This document shows positions 1 through 7,856 of a stretch of 64,000 nt of DNA, in pieces. The notes under the pieces are model-generated. The model was not told the origin of the DNA. It made no database searches and saw only the letters and a list, made by a program, of their open reading frames with translations. Numbering within the stretch: position 1 is the first letter of the stretch; each line of letters opens with the position of its first letter. This DNA is from Limnohabitans sp. WS1 (lineage in GTDB: Bacteria > Pseudomonadota > Gammaproteobacteria > Burkholderiales > Burkholderiaceae_C). The stretch lies in NCBI RefSeq assembly GCF_003063265.1, contig NZ_NERU01000001.1:62001-126000 (forward strand), written 5' to 3'. The position numbers were made by a program, and so were the translations under genes.

Positions 1-140
1 CCGTCACGGGCAAAGGCGTGCCGGCGCTTGCCGTGGAGCGTGCCATTACCATGAGCCATGACAAATATTGCTCAGCCAGCATCATGCTGGGCAAAACAGC
101 CGAAATCACCACCAGTTTTGAAGTGATCGAAGCCGATTGA
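1..140 (+). CDS. OsmC/Ohr-family protein, C-terminal fragment
   Basis: Only the last 45 codons are present; the frame begins at base 3 and stops with TGA at 138-140. The peptide contains KYCSASIMLGKTAEITTSF, which resembles the C-terminal end of OsmC-like (YhfA-type) proteins and includes their conserved second Cys. OsmC/Ohr proteins are small cytoplasmic thiol enzymes that reduce organic hydroperoxides, though the YhfA branch is poorly characterised. The gene converges on coq7, with a REP array between them. The family call rests on a short tail and is moderately sure. Confidence 0.6.
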   Translation, partial: VTGKGVPALAVERAITMSHDKYCSASIMLGKTAEITTSFEVIEAD

Positions 141-175
141 CGCCGGACAACACTGCAGGCAGGGCCTTGGCTTTT

Positions 176-200
176 TGTAGGAGCGACGCCCTCGTCGCGA
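176..200 (+). repeat. Single REP-like hairpin
   Basis: GTAG foot followed by the stem GCGACG-CCCT-CGTCGC, 36 bp after the OsmC-like stop. It belongs to the same family as the arrays elsewhere in the window but uses the GCGACG/CGTCGC stem variant also seen at 24782-25020. It could act as a 3' mRNA-stabilising or terminating hairpin for the upstream gene; that role is inferred. Confidence 0.6.
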
Positions 201-304
201 AACCCCCACATTCCACAAGCCTCGCCTTGCAAGTGAGCTTGCTCACTGTTGATCCGGACCTGTGAAGTTTGAAGTGAACAACTTCTCTTGAGCACCGTGA
301 TCTG

Positions 305-1018
305 TGTGGGAGCCCCGCCCTCGGGGCGATGGGTGATGGTCCGTGAGGCTCTATCGCGGCGAGGGCACCGCTCCCACAAAAAGCGTTATTGCAAACTTCA
401 TCGGGCTGGATCAAAAGGCTCAGCGATCAGCCCCACAATCCCTGTGGGAGCCCCGCCCTCGGGGCGATGGGTGGTGGTTCGTGAGGCTCTATCGCGGCGA
501 AGGCGCGGCTTCCATAAAAAGCGTTCGTGCAAACTTCATCGGGCTGGATCAAAAGGCTCAGCGATCAGCCCCACAAAAAGCGTTCTTGCAAACTTCATCG
601 GGCTGGATCAAAAGGCTCTGCGATCAGCCCCACAAACCCTGTGGGAGCCCCGCCCTCGGGGCGATGGGTGGTGGTCCGTGAGGCTCTATCGCGGCGAGGG
701 CGCCGCTCCCACAAAAAGCGTTCGTGCAAACTTCATCGGGCTGGATCAAAAGGCTCAGCGATCAGCCCCACAATCCTTGTGGGAGCCCCGCCCTCGGGGC
801 GATGGGTGGTGGTCCGTGAGGCTCTATCGCGGCGAGGGCTCCGCTCATACAAAAAGCGTTCTTGCAAACTTCATCGGGCTGGATCAAAAGGCTCAGCGAT
901 CAGCCCCACAATCCCTGTGGGAGCCTCGCCCTCGGGGCGATGGGTGGTGGTCCGCGAGGCTCTATCGCGGCGAGGGCGCTGCTCCCACAAAAAGCGTTCG
1001 TGCAAACTTCATCGGGCC
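305..1018. repeat. Tandem BIME/REP array, about five 138-bp units
   Basis: TGTGGGAGCCCC-type units begin at 305, 443, 640, 778 and 916, giving steps of 138, 197, 138 and 138 bp. The 197 step is 138 plus a 59-bp partial copy. Each unit holds two opposed hairpins: GCCCCG-CCCT-CGGGGC on one side and GCGGCG-AGGG-CGCCGC on the other. A spacer rich in AAAAAGCGTT and CTTCATCGGGCTGG follows. This is the layout of a bacterial interspersed mosaic element. The array fills the 3'-3' gap between the OsmC-like gene and coq7, and nothing else was seen in this stretch. Open frames cross it in all three phases because the unit lacks stops, so it is not called coding. Confidence 0.85.
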
Positions 1019-1056
1019 GAATCTGCCTCAAGGAAGCGCTCTGTTCATGCCCAGCG

Positions 1057-1683
1057 TCAGACCCGGTAGGCGATGGTGGTCATCAGTTTGGCGGCCACTT
1101 TCATCGCTGATTTGACAGGGGCGGGCAGTTCCACCGCGCCAGACTTCATGGCCATCTGGGCGTGTGCTATTTCATCGGCCTTCATTTGAGCCACAACGGC
1201 GCGTGATGCCGTGTCTGCAGCGGGCAGTTTGTCCATGTGGCTTTGCAAATGGGCTTCGACTTGACGTTCAGTTTCAACAACAAAACCCAGGCTGATCTTG
1301 TCGCCGCCCAATTTGCCGGCTGCATAGCCAATGGCAAACGAGCCCGCGTACCAAAGTGGGTTCAAGAGTGAGGGGCGGTCGTTCAGCTCGTCGAGCCGTT
1401 GACGGGTCCAGGCCAAGTGGTCGGTTTCTTCTCGGCTCGCTTCTGACAGTTTGGCTTGGAGTGCCGGGTCGTGGCTGGCCAAGGATTGCCCGGTGTACAG
1501 CGCTTGGGCGCACACCTCGCCCACATGGTTGATGCGCATCAGGGCGGCGGCCTCGCGTCGTTCGCTTTCGCTCAGCTCCAAGGTGGCCATGCCTTGGTGG
1601 GGCATGGGGCGGCTGGACCGTGCAGGCGAGCACAAGGTGCGCAAAGCGCTGTCGGCGGCCAAAATCAAAGGTGTCAAAGGCAT
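1057..1683 (-). CDS. coq7: 2-polyprenyl-3-methyl-6-methoxy-1,4-benzoquinol monooxygenase (Coq7/UbiM-type)
   Basis: Predicted 208-aa di-iron hydroxylase of ubiquinone biosynthesis (the C6 hydroxylation of demethoxyubiquinol), acting at the inner membrane. The ferritin-like iron ligands are visible in order: E56 (HVGEVCAQ), E86-x-x-H89 (EETDH), E138 (VVETE) and E171-x-x-H174 (DEIAH). Length and the ending LMTTIAYRV fit betaproteobacterial Coq7. The start at 1683 gives the usual N-terminus with [12 protein letters not shown]; later Met codons would remove it. The gene stands alone on this strand, with a REP array 39 bp past its stop and the porin leader region upstream. Confidence 0.93.
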   Translation of the reverse strand: MPLTPLILAADSALRTLCSPARSSRPMPHQGMATLELSESERREAAALMRINHVGEVCAQALYTGQSLASHDPALQAKLSEASREETDHLAWTRQRLDELNDRPSLLNPLWYAGSFAIGYAAGKLGGDKISLGFVVETERQVEAHLQSHMDKLPAADTASRAVVAQMKADEIAHAQMAMKSGAVELPAPVKSAMKVAAKLMTTIAYRV

Positions 1684-1800
1684 TGGATGAGTGTAATCAA
1701 TGCCGCCTGGGTCCGCACACTCGAGATCCGGCCGCTCAGGGCCGAGGGTCTGAGCACGTTGATGATTTTCATGTGAAGCTTGCGAGATGTACTAAAAGTG

Positions 1801-1816
1801 ATTGAATTTGTTCAAT
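1801..1816. promoter_or_regulatory. Inverted repeat upstream of porin / coq7
   Basis: Perfect inverted repeat ATTGAA-TTTG-TTCAAT in the 350-bp gap between the divergent coq7 and porin genes. The surroundings are AT-rich compared with the genes. It is a plausible operator for a dimeric regulator, but no family can be named from the sequence. Confidence 0.35.
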
Positions 1817-1875
1817 AAAGCGTTCAATTTCAAAAAATCGAAACTCGCTGAATCTGTGGTGTGTTGTTGGGTTGC

Positions 1876-1898
1876 AACGAAAAGACCTTTTCTTCGTT
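1876..1898 (+). other. Stem-loop in porin leader
   Basis: Imperfect palindrome AACGAAAAG-ACC-TTTTCTTCGTT lying 136 bp before the porin start codon. It could fold in a long 5' leader. Porin mRNAs often carry regulatory leaders, but no promoter was fixed, so transcription of this stem is an inference. The rest of the 1684-2033 gap shows no open reading frame of interest. Confidence 0.3.
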
Positions 1899-2033
1899 AA
1901 TTTTCTTGGAGAAGCGAGAAGGCTCTGGTGCAATAGATGCAACCTTCCAGATATGGAGGTTGGCTCAGGGTCTCAACAGGTGATGGACACCTTTCTGATT
2001 CGGGGCCCTTGTTTAACCTTGGAGAAACTTGCA

Positions 2034-3050
2034 ATGAAAAAATCTCTGATTGCTCTGGCTGTTTTGACAGCTTCTGGCATTTCTTTCGCTCAATCTTCCG
2101 TGACTTTGTTCGGCGTGGTTGACCTTGGCTACACACAGTCCAAAACTGGTGCTGCAAAGACATCTTCCATGACCGATTCCGGTCAGGCATCTAGCCGCAT
2201 CGGCTTCCGCGGTGTTGAAGACTTGGGCGGTGGCTTGAAGGCTTCTTTCTGGCTCGAAGCTGGTACCAACCCTGACAACGGAACTGGCGACGCTACCAAC
2301 AACAACAACCAGTCTGCTTCAGCTGTCACTGCTCCGCGTGCTGGCACACAAGGTCTGACATTCAACCGCCGTTCCACCGTGAGCCTGGAAGGCTCTTTCG
2401 GTGAAGTGCGTTTGGGCCGTGATTACACGCCTCAGTTCTGGAACCATACATTCTTTGATCCGTTTGGCACAAACGGTTCAGGCTCCAACGTTACTGGCGC
2501 CGCCTACGGTGATGCCCGTAACTTTACTGGCGTGCGTGCTTCCAACAGCGTTGGTTATTTGTCGCCTAAGTTCAGTGGCTTGCAAGTTCAACTTCAAACT
2601 TACATGGGTGAAGTTGCGTCACCTGCCGCCAAAGCTGGCAACGGTACTGCTCTCCGCGTGACTTACGATGCAGGTCCTTTGAGCTTGGCCGTTGCTGATA
2701 GTAAAACAACGACTGGTGCTGGTACCGATTGGAAAGCCACTAACTTCGCTGCTTCCTACAACTTGGGCGTTGCCAAAGTCATGATGATGTCTTCTACAGA
2801 CAAAATCACTGGTGAAGCTGACATGGAAGGCTACCTCGTTGGCGTGACTGCACCCTTGGGTGCTGGCGTTGTCAAGTTTGCCATGTCGAACATCAAGCAG
2901 GGCACTACTGTCGATTCCGACAAAACAGCCATCGGTTATGTGTACAGCCTGAGCAAGCGTACAGCGCTTTACACAACTTTCGCCACCACCAAGCCTATGA
3001 CTGGTGACAAGACAACAGGTTTCGATCTGGGTGTGACCCACTCTTTCTGA
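2034..3050 (+). CDS. Gram-negative porin (Omp32/Porin_4 type)
   Basis: Predicted 338-aa outer-membrane trimeric beta-barrel porin for small anionic solutes. The start at 2034 (MKKSLIALAVL) is preceded by GGAG at 2021-2024 and gives a classic signal peptide cleaved after SFA-Q. The frame is open further upstream, but that extension would bury the signal peptide. The mature protein begins QSSVTLFGVVDLGY, carries the SSRIGFRGVEDLGGGLKA strand typical of this family, and ends in F (THSF), the C-terminal aromatic needed for BAM-dependent assembly. An intrinsic terminator follows at once. A paralogue lies at 15400-16416. Confidence 0.93.
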   Translation: MKKSLIALAVLTASGISFAQSSVTLFGVVDLGYTQSKTGAAKTSSMTDSGQASSRIGFRGVEDLGGGLKASFWLEAGTNPDNGTGDATNNNNQSASAVTAPRAGTQGLTFNRRSTVSLEGSFGEVRLGRDYTPQFWNHTFFDPFGTNGSGSNVTGAAYGDARNFTGVRASNSVGYLSPKFSGLQVQLQTYMGEVASPAAKAGNGTALRVTYDAGPLSLAVADSKTTTGAGTDWKATNFAASYNLGVAKVMMMSSTDKITGEADMEGYLVGVTAPLGAGVVKFAMSNIKQGTTVDSDKTAIGYVYSLSKRTALYTTFATTKPMTGDKTTGFDLGVTHSF

Positions 3051-3090
3051 TCCCCTGCTGTCGTCAGACAGCTTGAGATTTCGAAGAAAT

Positions 3091-3125
3091 AAAAAACCCA
3101 CCGTGGCAACGCGGTGGGTTTTTTT
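3091..3125 (+). terminator. Rho-independent terminator of porin
   Basis: Stem AACCCACCG...CGGTGGGTT with A-run before and T-run after, 41 bp past the porin stop. The stem is nearly the same as that of the second porin terminator at 15328-15362. Confidence 0.9.
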
Positions 3126-3137
3126 GTTGTACTTGAT

Positions 3138-3266
3138 TGATCCGGCCCGATGAGGTTTACAAGAACGCATTTTTTGTAGGAGCGGTGCCCTCGCCGCGAT
3201 AGAGCCTCGCAGACAACCACCCACCATCCACCAGCCATCGCCCCGAGGGCGGGGCTCCCACAAGGA
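3138..3266. repeat. Single BIME unit (reverse orientation)
   Basis: One copy of the 138-bp-type unit of 305-1018, inverted: GATCCGGCCCGATGAGGTT, then GTAGGAGCGGTGCCCTCGCCGC, then GCCCCGAGGGCGGGGC. A partial spacer echo (CAGGGCCGGATCAAAAG) follows near 3306. It lies between the convergent porin and Bug genes; nothing else is seen in 3126-3366. Confidence 0.75.
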
Positions 3267-3366
3267 TCACTGTGCCCAGGAAGAGCAGCTCACTTCAAAC
3301 ATCACAGGGCCGGATCAAAAGTGTGAAGCGTTCACCCGGAAGGACTCTGCAATAGTCCCCCCCCTT

Positions 3367-4338
3367 TTACTGAAGCGCAATCCCCGCCTTCTGGATCACG
3401 TCGGTCCAGCGGCGGATGTCGTTGTCCAGCAGTTGGGCCAGTTGTGCGGGGGTGCTGGCTTTGGCTTGGACGTTCAGGGCGGCCAGTTTGCCCGCCACTT
3501 CGGGGGTGTTCAGCACGCGGGTGATGTCGGCGTTCAGCCGCTCCAGCAGGGCTTTGGGGGTTTTTGCGGGGGCGGCCAAGGCGTTCCACGACGACACCTG
3601 AAATGCACTCAGGCCCGCCAGTTCGCGCACAGCGGGGATGCCCGGAAAGTCGGCCGCGCGTTGCTCGCCCATGACGGCCAGCAGGCGCAGGGATTTGGCC
3701 TGGATGTGGGGCTTCAAAGGCCCCAAAATTTCGACCGCTGCGTCGATTTGACCGCCCCGCAAGGCGTTCAGCACCGCAGGCGTGCCGTTGTAGGGAATGG
3801 TTTGCACTGCCCACTGGGCCTGGCTGCGAAAGAGCTCGGCGGCCAGGTGCTGGGTGCTGCCTGTCTGAATCGTGCCCAGGTTGAGCTGGCCAGGGTGGGC
3901 GCGGCCAAAGGCCAGCAGGTCGGCCAGGGTTTTGTGGGGCGAGTTCTCGGGCACCACCACCGCCATGTCAAACAAGCCCAGCAGGGACACCGGCGCAAAG
4001 TCGGTGCGGGGGTTGAAGGGCTGTGTTTTGAACAAACCGGCACTCACGGCGGTGGCGTTGGACATGAGCAGCAGGGTGTGGCCATCGGGCTCGGCCCGGG
4101 TCACCAGTTCGCCCGCCACCATGCCCCCTGCGCCGGGCCGGTTGTCCACCACCACGGGCTGACCCCAGGCCTGCGCCAGGGCTTGGCCCACGGTGCGGGC
4201 CGTCAGATCGGCGACACCGCCCGGGCCAAAGGGCACGATGATGCGCACAGGTTTTGACGGAAAAGGCGTTTGCGCTAAAACCCCCACCCAGGGCGTGGCG
4301 CACAAAGCGGCTTGCAAGAGCTGGCGTCGGTGAATCAT
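3367..4338 (-). CDS. Bug/TctC-family tripartite tricarboxylate transporter receptor
   Basis: Predicted 323-aa periplasmic solute-binding protein. The N-terminus MIHRRQLLQAALCATPWVGVLAQ is a signal peptide with twin Arg. The core shows the Bug signatures RIIVPFGPGGVADLTAR near the start and VVDNRPGAGGMVAGELV after it, which form the carboxylate-binding loops. No membrane partners are adjacent, which is usual for the many orphan Bug proteins of Burkholderiales; the ligand cannot be read from sequence. The start at 4338 was chosen because it places the signal peptide at the N-terminus; an earlier in-frame Met at 4386 would overlap the divergent gene. Confidence 0.88.
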   Translation of the reverse strand: MIHRRQLLQAALCATPWVGVLAQTPFPSKPVRIIVPFGPGGVADLTARTVGQALAQAWGQPVVVDNRPGAGGMVAGELVTRAEPDGHTLLLMSNATAVSAGLFKTQPFNPRTDFAPVSLLGLFDMAVVVPENSPHKTLADLLAFGRAHPGQLNLGTIQTGSTQHLAAELFRSQAQWAVQTIPYNGTPAVLNALRGGQIDAAVEILGPLKPHIQAKSLRLLAVMGEQRAADFPGIPAVRELAGLSAFQVSSWNALAAPAKTPKALLERLNADITRVLNTPEVAGKLAALNVQAKASTPAQLAQLLDNDIRRWTDVIQKAGIALQ

Positions 4339-4377
4339 GGCTGGGAAACTTTCAAATTGATCAATGGCGGGTTCAAC

Positions 4378-5154
4378 ATGGTGCAAAGGTTTCGAATGGG
4401 GCGCAGCGCATTTTGGCTGGGGTGTTCATTGTGGCTGCTCTGGATGTCACAGTTGACGGGGTGCGCTTTTTGGCCGCCGTCTGATGACCCCGCGCCACAG
4501 GCTCAACAAGCGGTGCCACAAGACTTGCCCTTGCAGTTTTCGGCGCAAGACAAGTCGCGCTGGGAGGCCATGACCCTGCCCGGCAAGTTGAGGACCCTGT
4601 TCACACTGGAGCGGCGCGGAGACAAAGCGGCGCTGCAAGCGCAAGCCAAGGCGTCGGCCAGCATGCTGCGCCAGCGGCTGAACATCGCGCCAGACAAGCT
4701 GGGCAGCTTGCAGTTTGAGTGGCAAGTGGAGCAGTTGATTGCCGGGGCCGACATGAGCCAGCGTGAGACCGAGGATTCGCCCGTGCGCCTGATTTTGGTG
4801 TTTGAGGGCGACCGCAGCCGGTTTTCGGCCAAAAACGCCTTGCTCAGCGAGTTGACGCACGGATTGACGGGCGAGCCCTTGCCCTATGCCACCTTGATGT
4901 ATGTGTGGTGCAATGCCTGCCCGCCGGAGTCGGTCATCGTCAACCCCCGCACCGACCGGGTGCGCAAACTGGCCGTGGAGTCGGGGCCGACCCATTTGGG
5001 GCAGTGGCGTTCATACCGCCGCGATGTCAAGGCCGATTTTGAAAAGGCCTTTGGCGAGCCGCCCGGGGCTTTGTTGGGGCTGGCCATCATGACCGACACC
5101 GACAACACCCGCAGCTCAGCCCGCGCTTGGTATGGCGCGATTCGCTTGGATTGA
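4378..5154 (+). CDS. DUF3047 domain lipoprotein
   Basis: Predicted 258-aa exported protein. The N-terminal hydrophobic segment ends in the lipobox LTGC, so it is probably a lipoprotein of the cell envelope. The C-terminal two-thirds matches the DUF3047 pattern as remembered: LQFEWQVEQLIAGAD, a VRLILVFEGD strand, PYATLMYVW, NPRTDRVRKLAVESG, and near the end GLAIMTDTDNT with small acidic turns. The biochemical role of DUF3047 is unknown. It is divergent from the Bug gene with only 39 bp between the chosen starts. The frame extends 66 bp upstream, but that would hide the lipoprotein signal. Confidence 0.75.
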   Translation: MVQRFRMGRSAFWLGCSLWLLWMSQLTGCAFWPPSDDPAPQAQQAVPQDLPLQFSAQDKSRWEAMTLPGKLRTLFTLERRGDKAALQAQAKASASMLRQRLNIAPDKLGSLQFEWQVEQLIAGADMSQRETEDSPVRLILVFEGDRSRFSAKNALLSELTHGLTGEPLPYATLMYVWCNACPPESVIVNPRTDRVRKLAVESGPTHLGQWRSYRRDVKADFEKAFGEPPGALLGLAIMTDTDNTRSSARAWYGAIRLD

Positions 5155-5266
5155 ATGCACCAGTCTTGTGCGCGACAGGACATTTGGGGGAATTCCCTGC
5201 CCTGTCAGCTGGCTTGAATGTTGCATACTCATCAGTTACCCAACTTTTTGTCACCGAGGTATTTTG

Positions 5267-6874
5267 ATGAACAAGATGAGCCCCGTCGCCATGCTGCCCA
5301 GCGCCCTGACCGCTTCTTTGGTATTGGCCGGTGTGATGACCGCCGGTCAGGTGCAGGCCAAGCCTTTTAAATGGACCAGCGCCAGCGACATCCCCACGCT
5401 CGACATCCATTCGCAAAACAACGCTTTGGGCAACGGCGTGCACGCCGCCATCTTTGACTCGCTGGTCTACTACAACAGCAAAACTTTCAAGATCGAGCCC
5501 CGCTTGGCCACCTCTTGGCGCGAAGTGTCGCCCACGCAATACCGTTTCAACTTGCGCAAGGGTGTGAAGTTCAGCGACGGCTCGGCCCTGACGGCGGATG
5601 ACGTCGTGTTCTCGCTGGACCGTGCCCGCGCCAAAACCTCCAACTTCAACGTCTACACCCAGGGCATGAGCCGCATCGTCAAGGTCGACGCCAACACGGT
5701 GGACATCATCTTGAGCGGCCCCAATCCAGTGGTCCTGAACCAGATGACCGAGCTGCGCATCATGAGCAAAGCCTGGGCCGAAAAGAACAAATCGGTGGAG
5801 CCCAAGGACGCCAAGACCAAGGAAGAAAACTTTGCCCACCGCAACGCCATGGGCAGCGGCCCTTACATGGTCAAAGACTGGCAGCCTGACCAAAAGTTGA
5901 CGCTGGTGAAAAACCCCAACTGGTGGGGCTGGTCTGAAGCTGCCACCAACGTGACCGAAATCATCTACACACCCATCAAGAACGAAGCCACACGCGCTGC
6001 CGCCTTGTTGTCGGGCGAGATCGACTTTGTGCTGGACCCCAGCCCACAAGACTTGGGCCGCATGCGCAACAACGCCAACCTCAAGGTGGTCGACGGCATT
6101 GAAAACCGCACCATCTTTTTGGGCATGGACCAGCACCGCGATGAGCTGCCCGGCTCCAGCGTCAAGGGCAAAAACCCCCTCAAGGACGTGAAGGTGCGCA
6201 AGGCGCTGTACCAGGCCATCGACATGGACACCATCCACCGCGTGACCATGCGCGGCCTGTCGCAAAACACGGGCGCTTTGGTGGCCCCACAGGTCAACGG
6301 CTGGACGAAGGCTGTAGACACCCGTTTCCCCTATTCGCTGGACGCGTCCAAAAAGCTGTTGACCGAAGCCGGTTACCCCAACGGCTTTGAGGTGGACTTT
6401 GCCTGCCCCAACAACCGCTACATCAACGACGAAGAAATTTGCCAGGCCATCACCGCCATGTGGGCCAAGGTGGGCATCAAAGCCAAGCTGCGCACCCAGC
6501 CGCTGGTGACCTACTTCCCCATGATCCAGCGCTACGAAGCCAGCATCTACATGCTGGGCTGGGGCGTGCCGACCTTTGACGCGCTGTACAGCCTGCAGTC
6601 GCTCACCCGCTCGGTGGGCACGGGTGGCGACGGCAACTACAACGTGGGCCGCTACAGCAACCCGCGCATGGACTACATCGTGGACCGCGTAAAAACCGAG
6701 ACCGACTTGCCCGTGCGTGACCGCCTGCTGACCGAAGCTTTGCAGTTGTCCAACGACACGGTCTCTCACATTCCGCTGCACAACCAGGTCATCCCCTGGG
6801 CCATGAAGAAAAACGTGGAGGTGGTCCATCGTCCCGATAACCGCCTCGACTGGACACTGATCAAGGTCAACTGA
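5267..6874 (+). CDS. ABC transporter substrate-binding protein, family 5 (peptide/opine type), first copy
   Basis: Predicted 535-aa periplasmic receptor opening a peptide-type ABC importer operon. The signal peptide spans about residues 1-31 (ending VQAKPF). Family 5 signatures include LRKGVKFSDGSALTADDVVFS near residue 110 and the strongly conserved KDVKVRKALYQAIDMDTI around 310. GAGG at 5256-5259 supports the start at 5267. The stop overlaps the permease start (TGATG). A second family-5 receptor lies at 9136 in the same operon and shares long blocks with this one, so they are probably paralogues with different ligands. The substrate is unknown. Confidence 0.9.
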   Translation: MNKMSPVAMLPSALTASLVLAGVMTAGQVQAKPFKWTSASDIPTLDIHSQNNALGNGVHAAIFDSLVYYNSKTFKIEPRLATSWREVSPTQYRFNLRKGVKFSDGSALTADDVVFSLDRARAKTSNFNVYTQGMSRIVKVDANTVDIILSGPNPVVLNQMTELRIMSKAWAEKNKSVEPKDAKTKEENFAHRNAMGSGPYMVKDWQPDQKLTLVKNPNWWGWSEAATNVTEIIYTPIKNEATRAAALLSGEIDFVLDPSPQDLGRMRNNANLKVVDGIENRTIFLGMDQHRDELPGSSVKGKNPLKDVKVRKALYQAIDMDTIHRVTMRGLSQNTGALVAPQVNGWTKAVDTRFPYSLDASKKLLTEAGYPNGFEVDFACPNNRYINDEEICQAITAMWAKVGIKAKLRTQPLVTYFPMIQRYEASIYMLGWGVPTFDALYSLQSLTRSVGTGGDGNYNVGRYSNPRMDYIVDRVKTETDLPVRDRLLTEALQLSNDTVSHIPLHNQVIPWAMKKNVEVVHRPDNRLDWTLIKVN

Positions 6875-7854
6875 TGCTCGCCTTCATCTTGCAACGGCTG
6901 ATTCAGGCCGTGATCGTGATGGTCACGGTCGCTTTCATCGCCTTCTTGCTGTTCCAGTACGTGGGTGACCCGGTGGTCTTCTTGCTGGGGCAAGACGCCA
7001 CCAAAGAGCAGATCGACCTGTTGCGGGCCGATCTGGGCCTGGACCAGCCGTTCTTTGTGCAGTTCGGCCACTTTTTGTACAACGCCGTGCAAGGTGAGTT
7101 TGGACTGAGCCTGCGCCAAGGTGCCAAGGTCTCGCGCCTGATCGCCGAGCGTTTGCCCGCCACGTTGGAGCTGGCCATGGTGGCTGCCTCTTTGGCCTTG
7201 GTCATTGGCATTCCGATGGGGGTCTACGCGGCCTTGCGCCGGGGCACCTGGGCCAGCCAGCTCATCATGACGGTGTCGCTGCTGGGGGTGTCGCTGCCCA
7301 CCTTCCTGATCGGCATTTTGTTGATCCTGGTGTTTGCGGTGATGCTCGGCTGGTTCCCCAGCTTTGGTCGGGGTGATGTGGTGCAGATGGGTTGGTGGTC
7401 GAGCGGATTGATGACGGCCAAGGGCTGGCACCACATCGTGCTGCCAGCCGTGACGCTGGCGATTTTTCAGCTCACGCTGATCATGCGCTTGGTGCGGGCC
7501 GAGATGCTGGAGGTGCTGCGCACCGACTACATCAAGTTCGCCCGGGCTCGCGGCTTGTCCAACCGCGCCATCCATTTTGGCCATGCGCTCAAGAACACCC
7601 TGGTGCCCGTGCTCACCATCACCGGTTTGCAGCTGGGCGGCCTGATCGCATTCGCCATCATCACCGAGACGGTGTTTCAGTGGCCTGGCATGGGCCTGCT
7701 GTTCATCCAAGCGGTGACCTTTGCCGACATCCCGGTCATGGCCGCCTATTTGTGCCTGATCGCGTTGATCTTTGTGGTCATCAACCTGATCGTGGACTTG
7801 CTCTACTTTGTGGTGGACCCGCGCCTGCGCGTGGGCAAGCCCGGAGGCCATTGA
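6874..7854 (+). CDS. ABC transporter permease, DppB/OppB type
   Basis: Predicted 326-aa inner-membrane permease with a start-proximal TM segment and about five more, the DppB architecture. The EAA-type cytoplasmic loop is visible as YIKFARARGLSNRAIHFGHALKN around residue 220-245, the contact site for the ATPases. Its start overlaps the receptor stop by one base and its stop is two bases before the M20 gene, so translation is probably coupled. It pairs with the DppC-type permease at 10720. Confidence 0.93.
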   Translation: MLAFILQRLIQAVIVMVTVAFIAFLLFQYVGDPVVFLLGQDATKEQIDLLRADLGLDQPFFVQFGHFLYNAVQGEFGLSLRQGAKVSRLIAERLPATLELAMVAASLALVIGIPMGVYAALRRGTWASQLIMTVSLLGVSLPTFLIGILLILVFAVMLGWFPSFGRGDVVQMGWWSSGLMTAKGWHHIVLPAVTLAIFQLTLIMRLVRAEMLEVLRTDYIKFARARGLSNRAIHFGHALKNTLVPVLTITGLQLGGLIAFAIITETVFQWPGMGLLFIQAVTFADIPVMAAYLCLIALIFVVINLIVDLLYFVVDPRLRVGKPGGH

Positions 7855-7856
7855 AC

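Noticed and set aside
288-1115. Long open frames (up to 275 codons, in all three phases) across the REP array
   Set aside because: The frames are open only because the 138-bp unit lacks stop codons; the translated text repeats with the unit, and no ribosome site or family resemblance exists.
5087-6829. 580-codon open frame antisense to the first receptor
   Set aside because: Same shadow effect; the plus-strand gene has signal peptide, ribosome site and family motifs.
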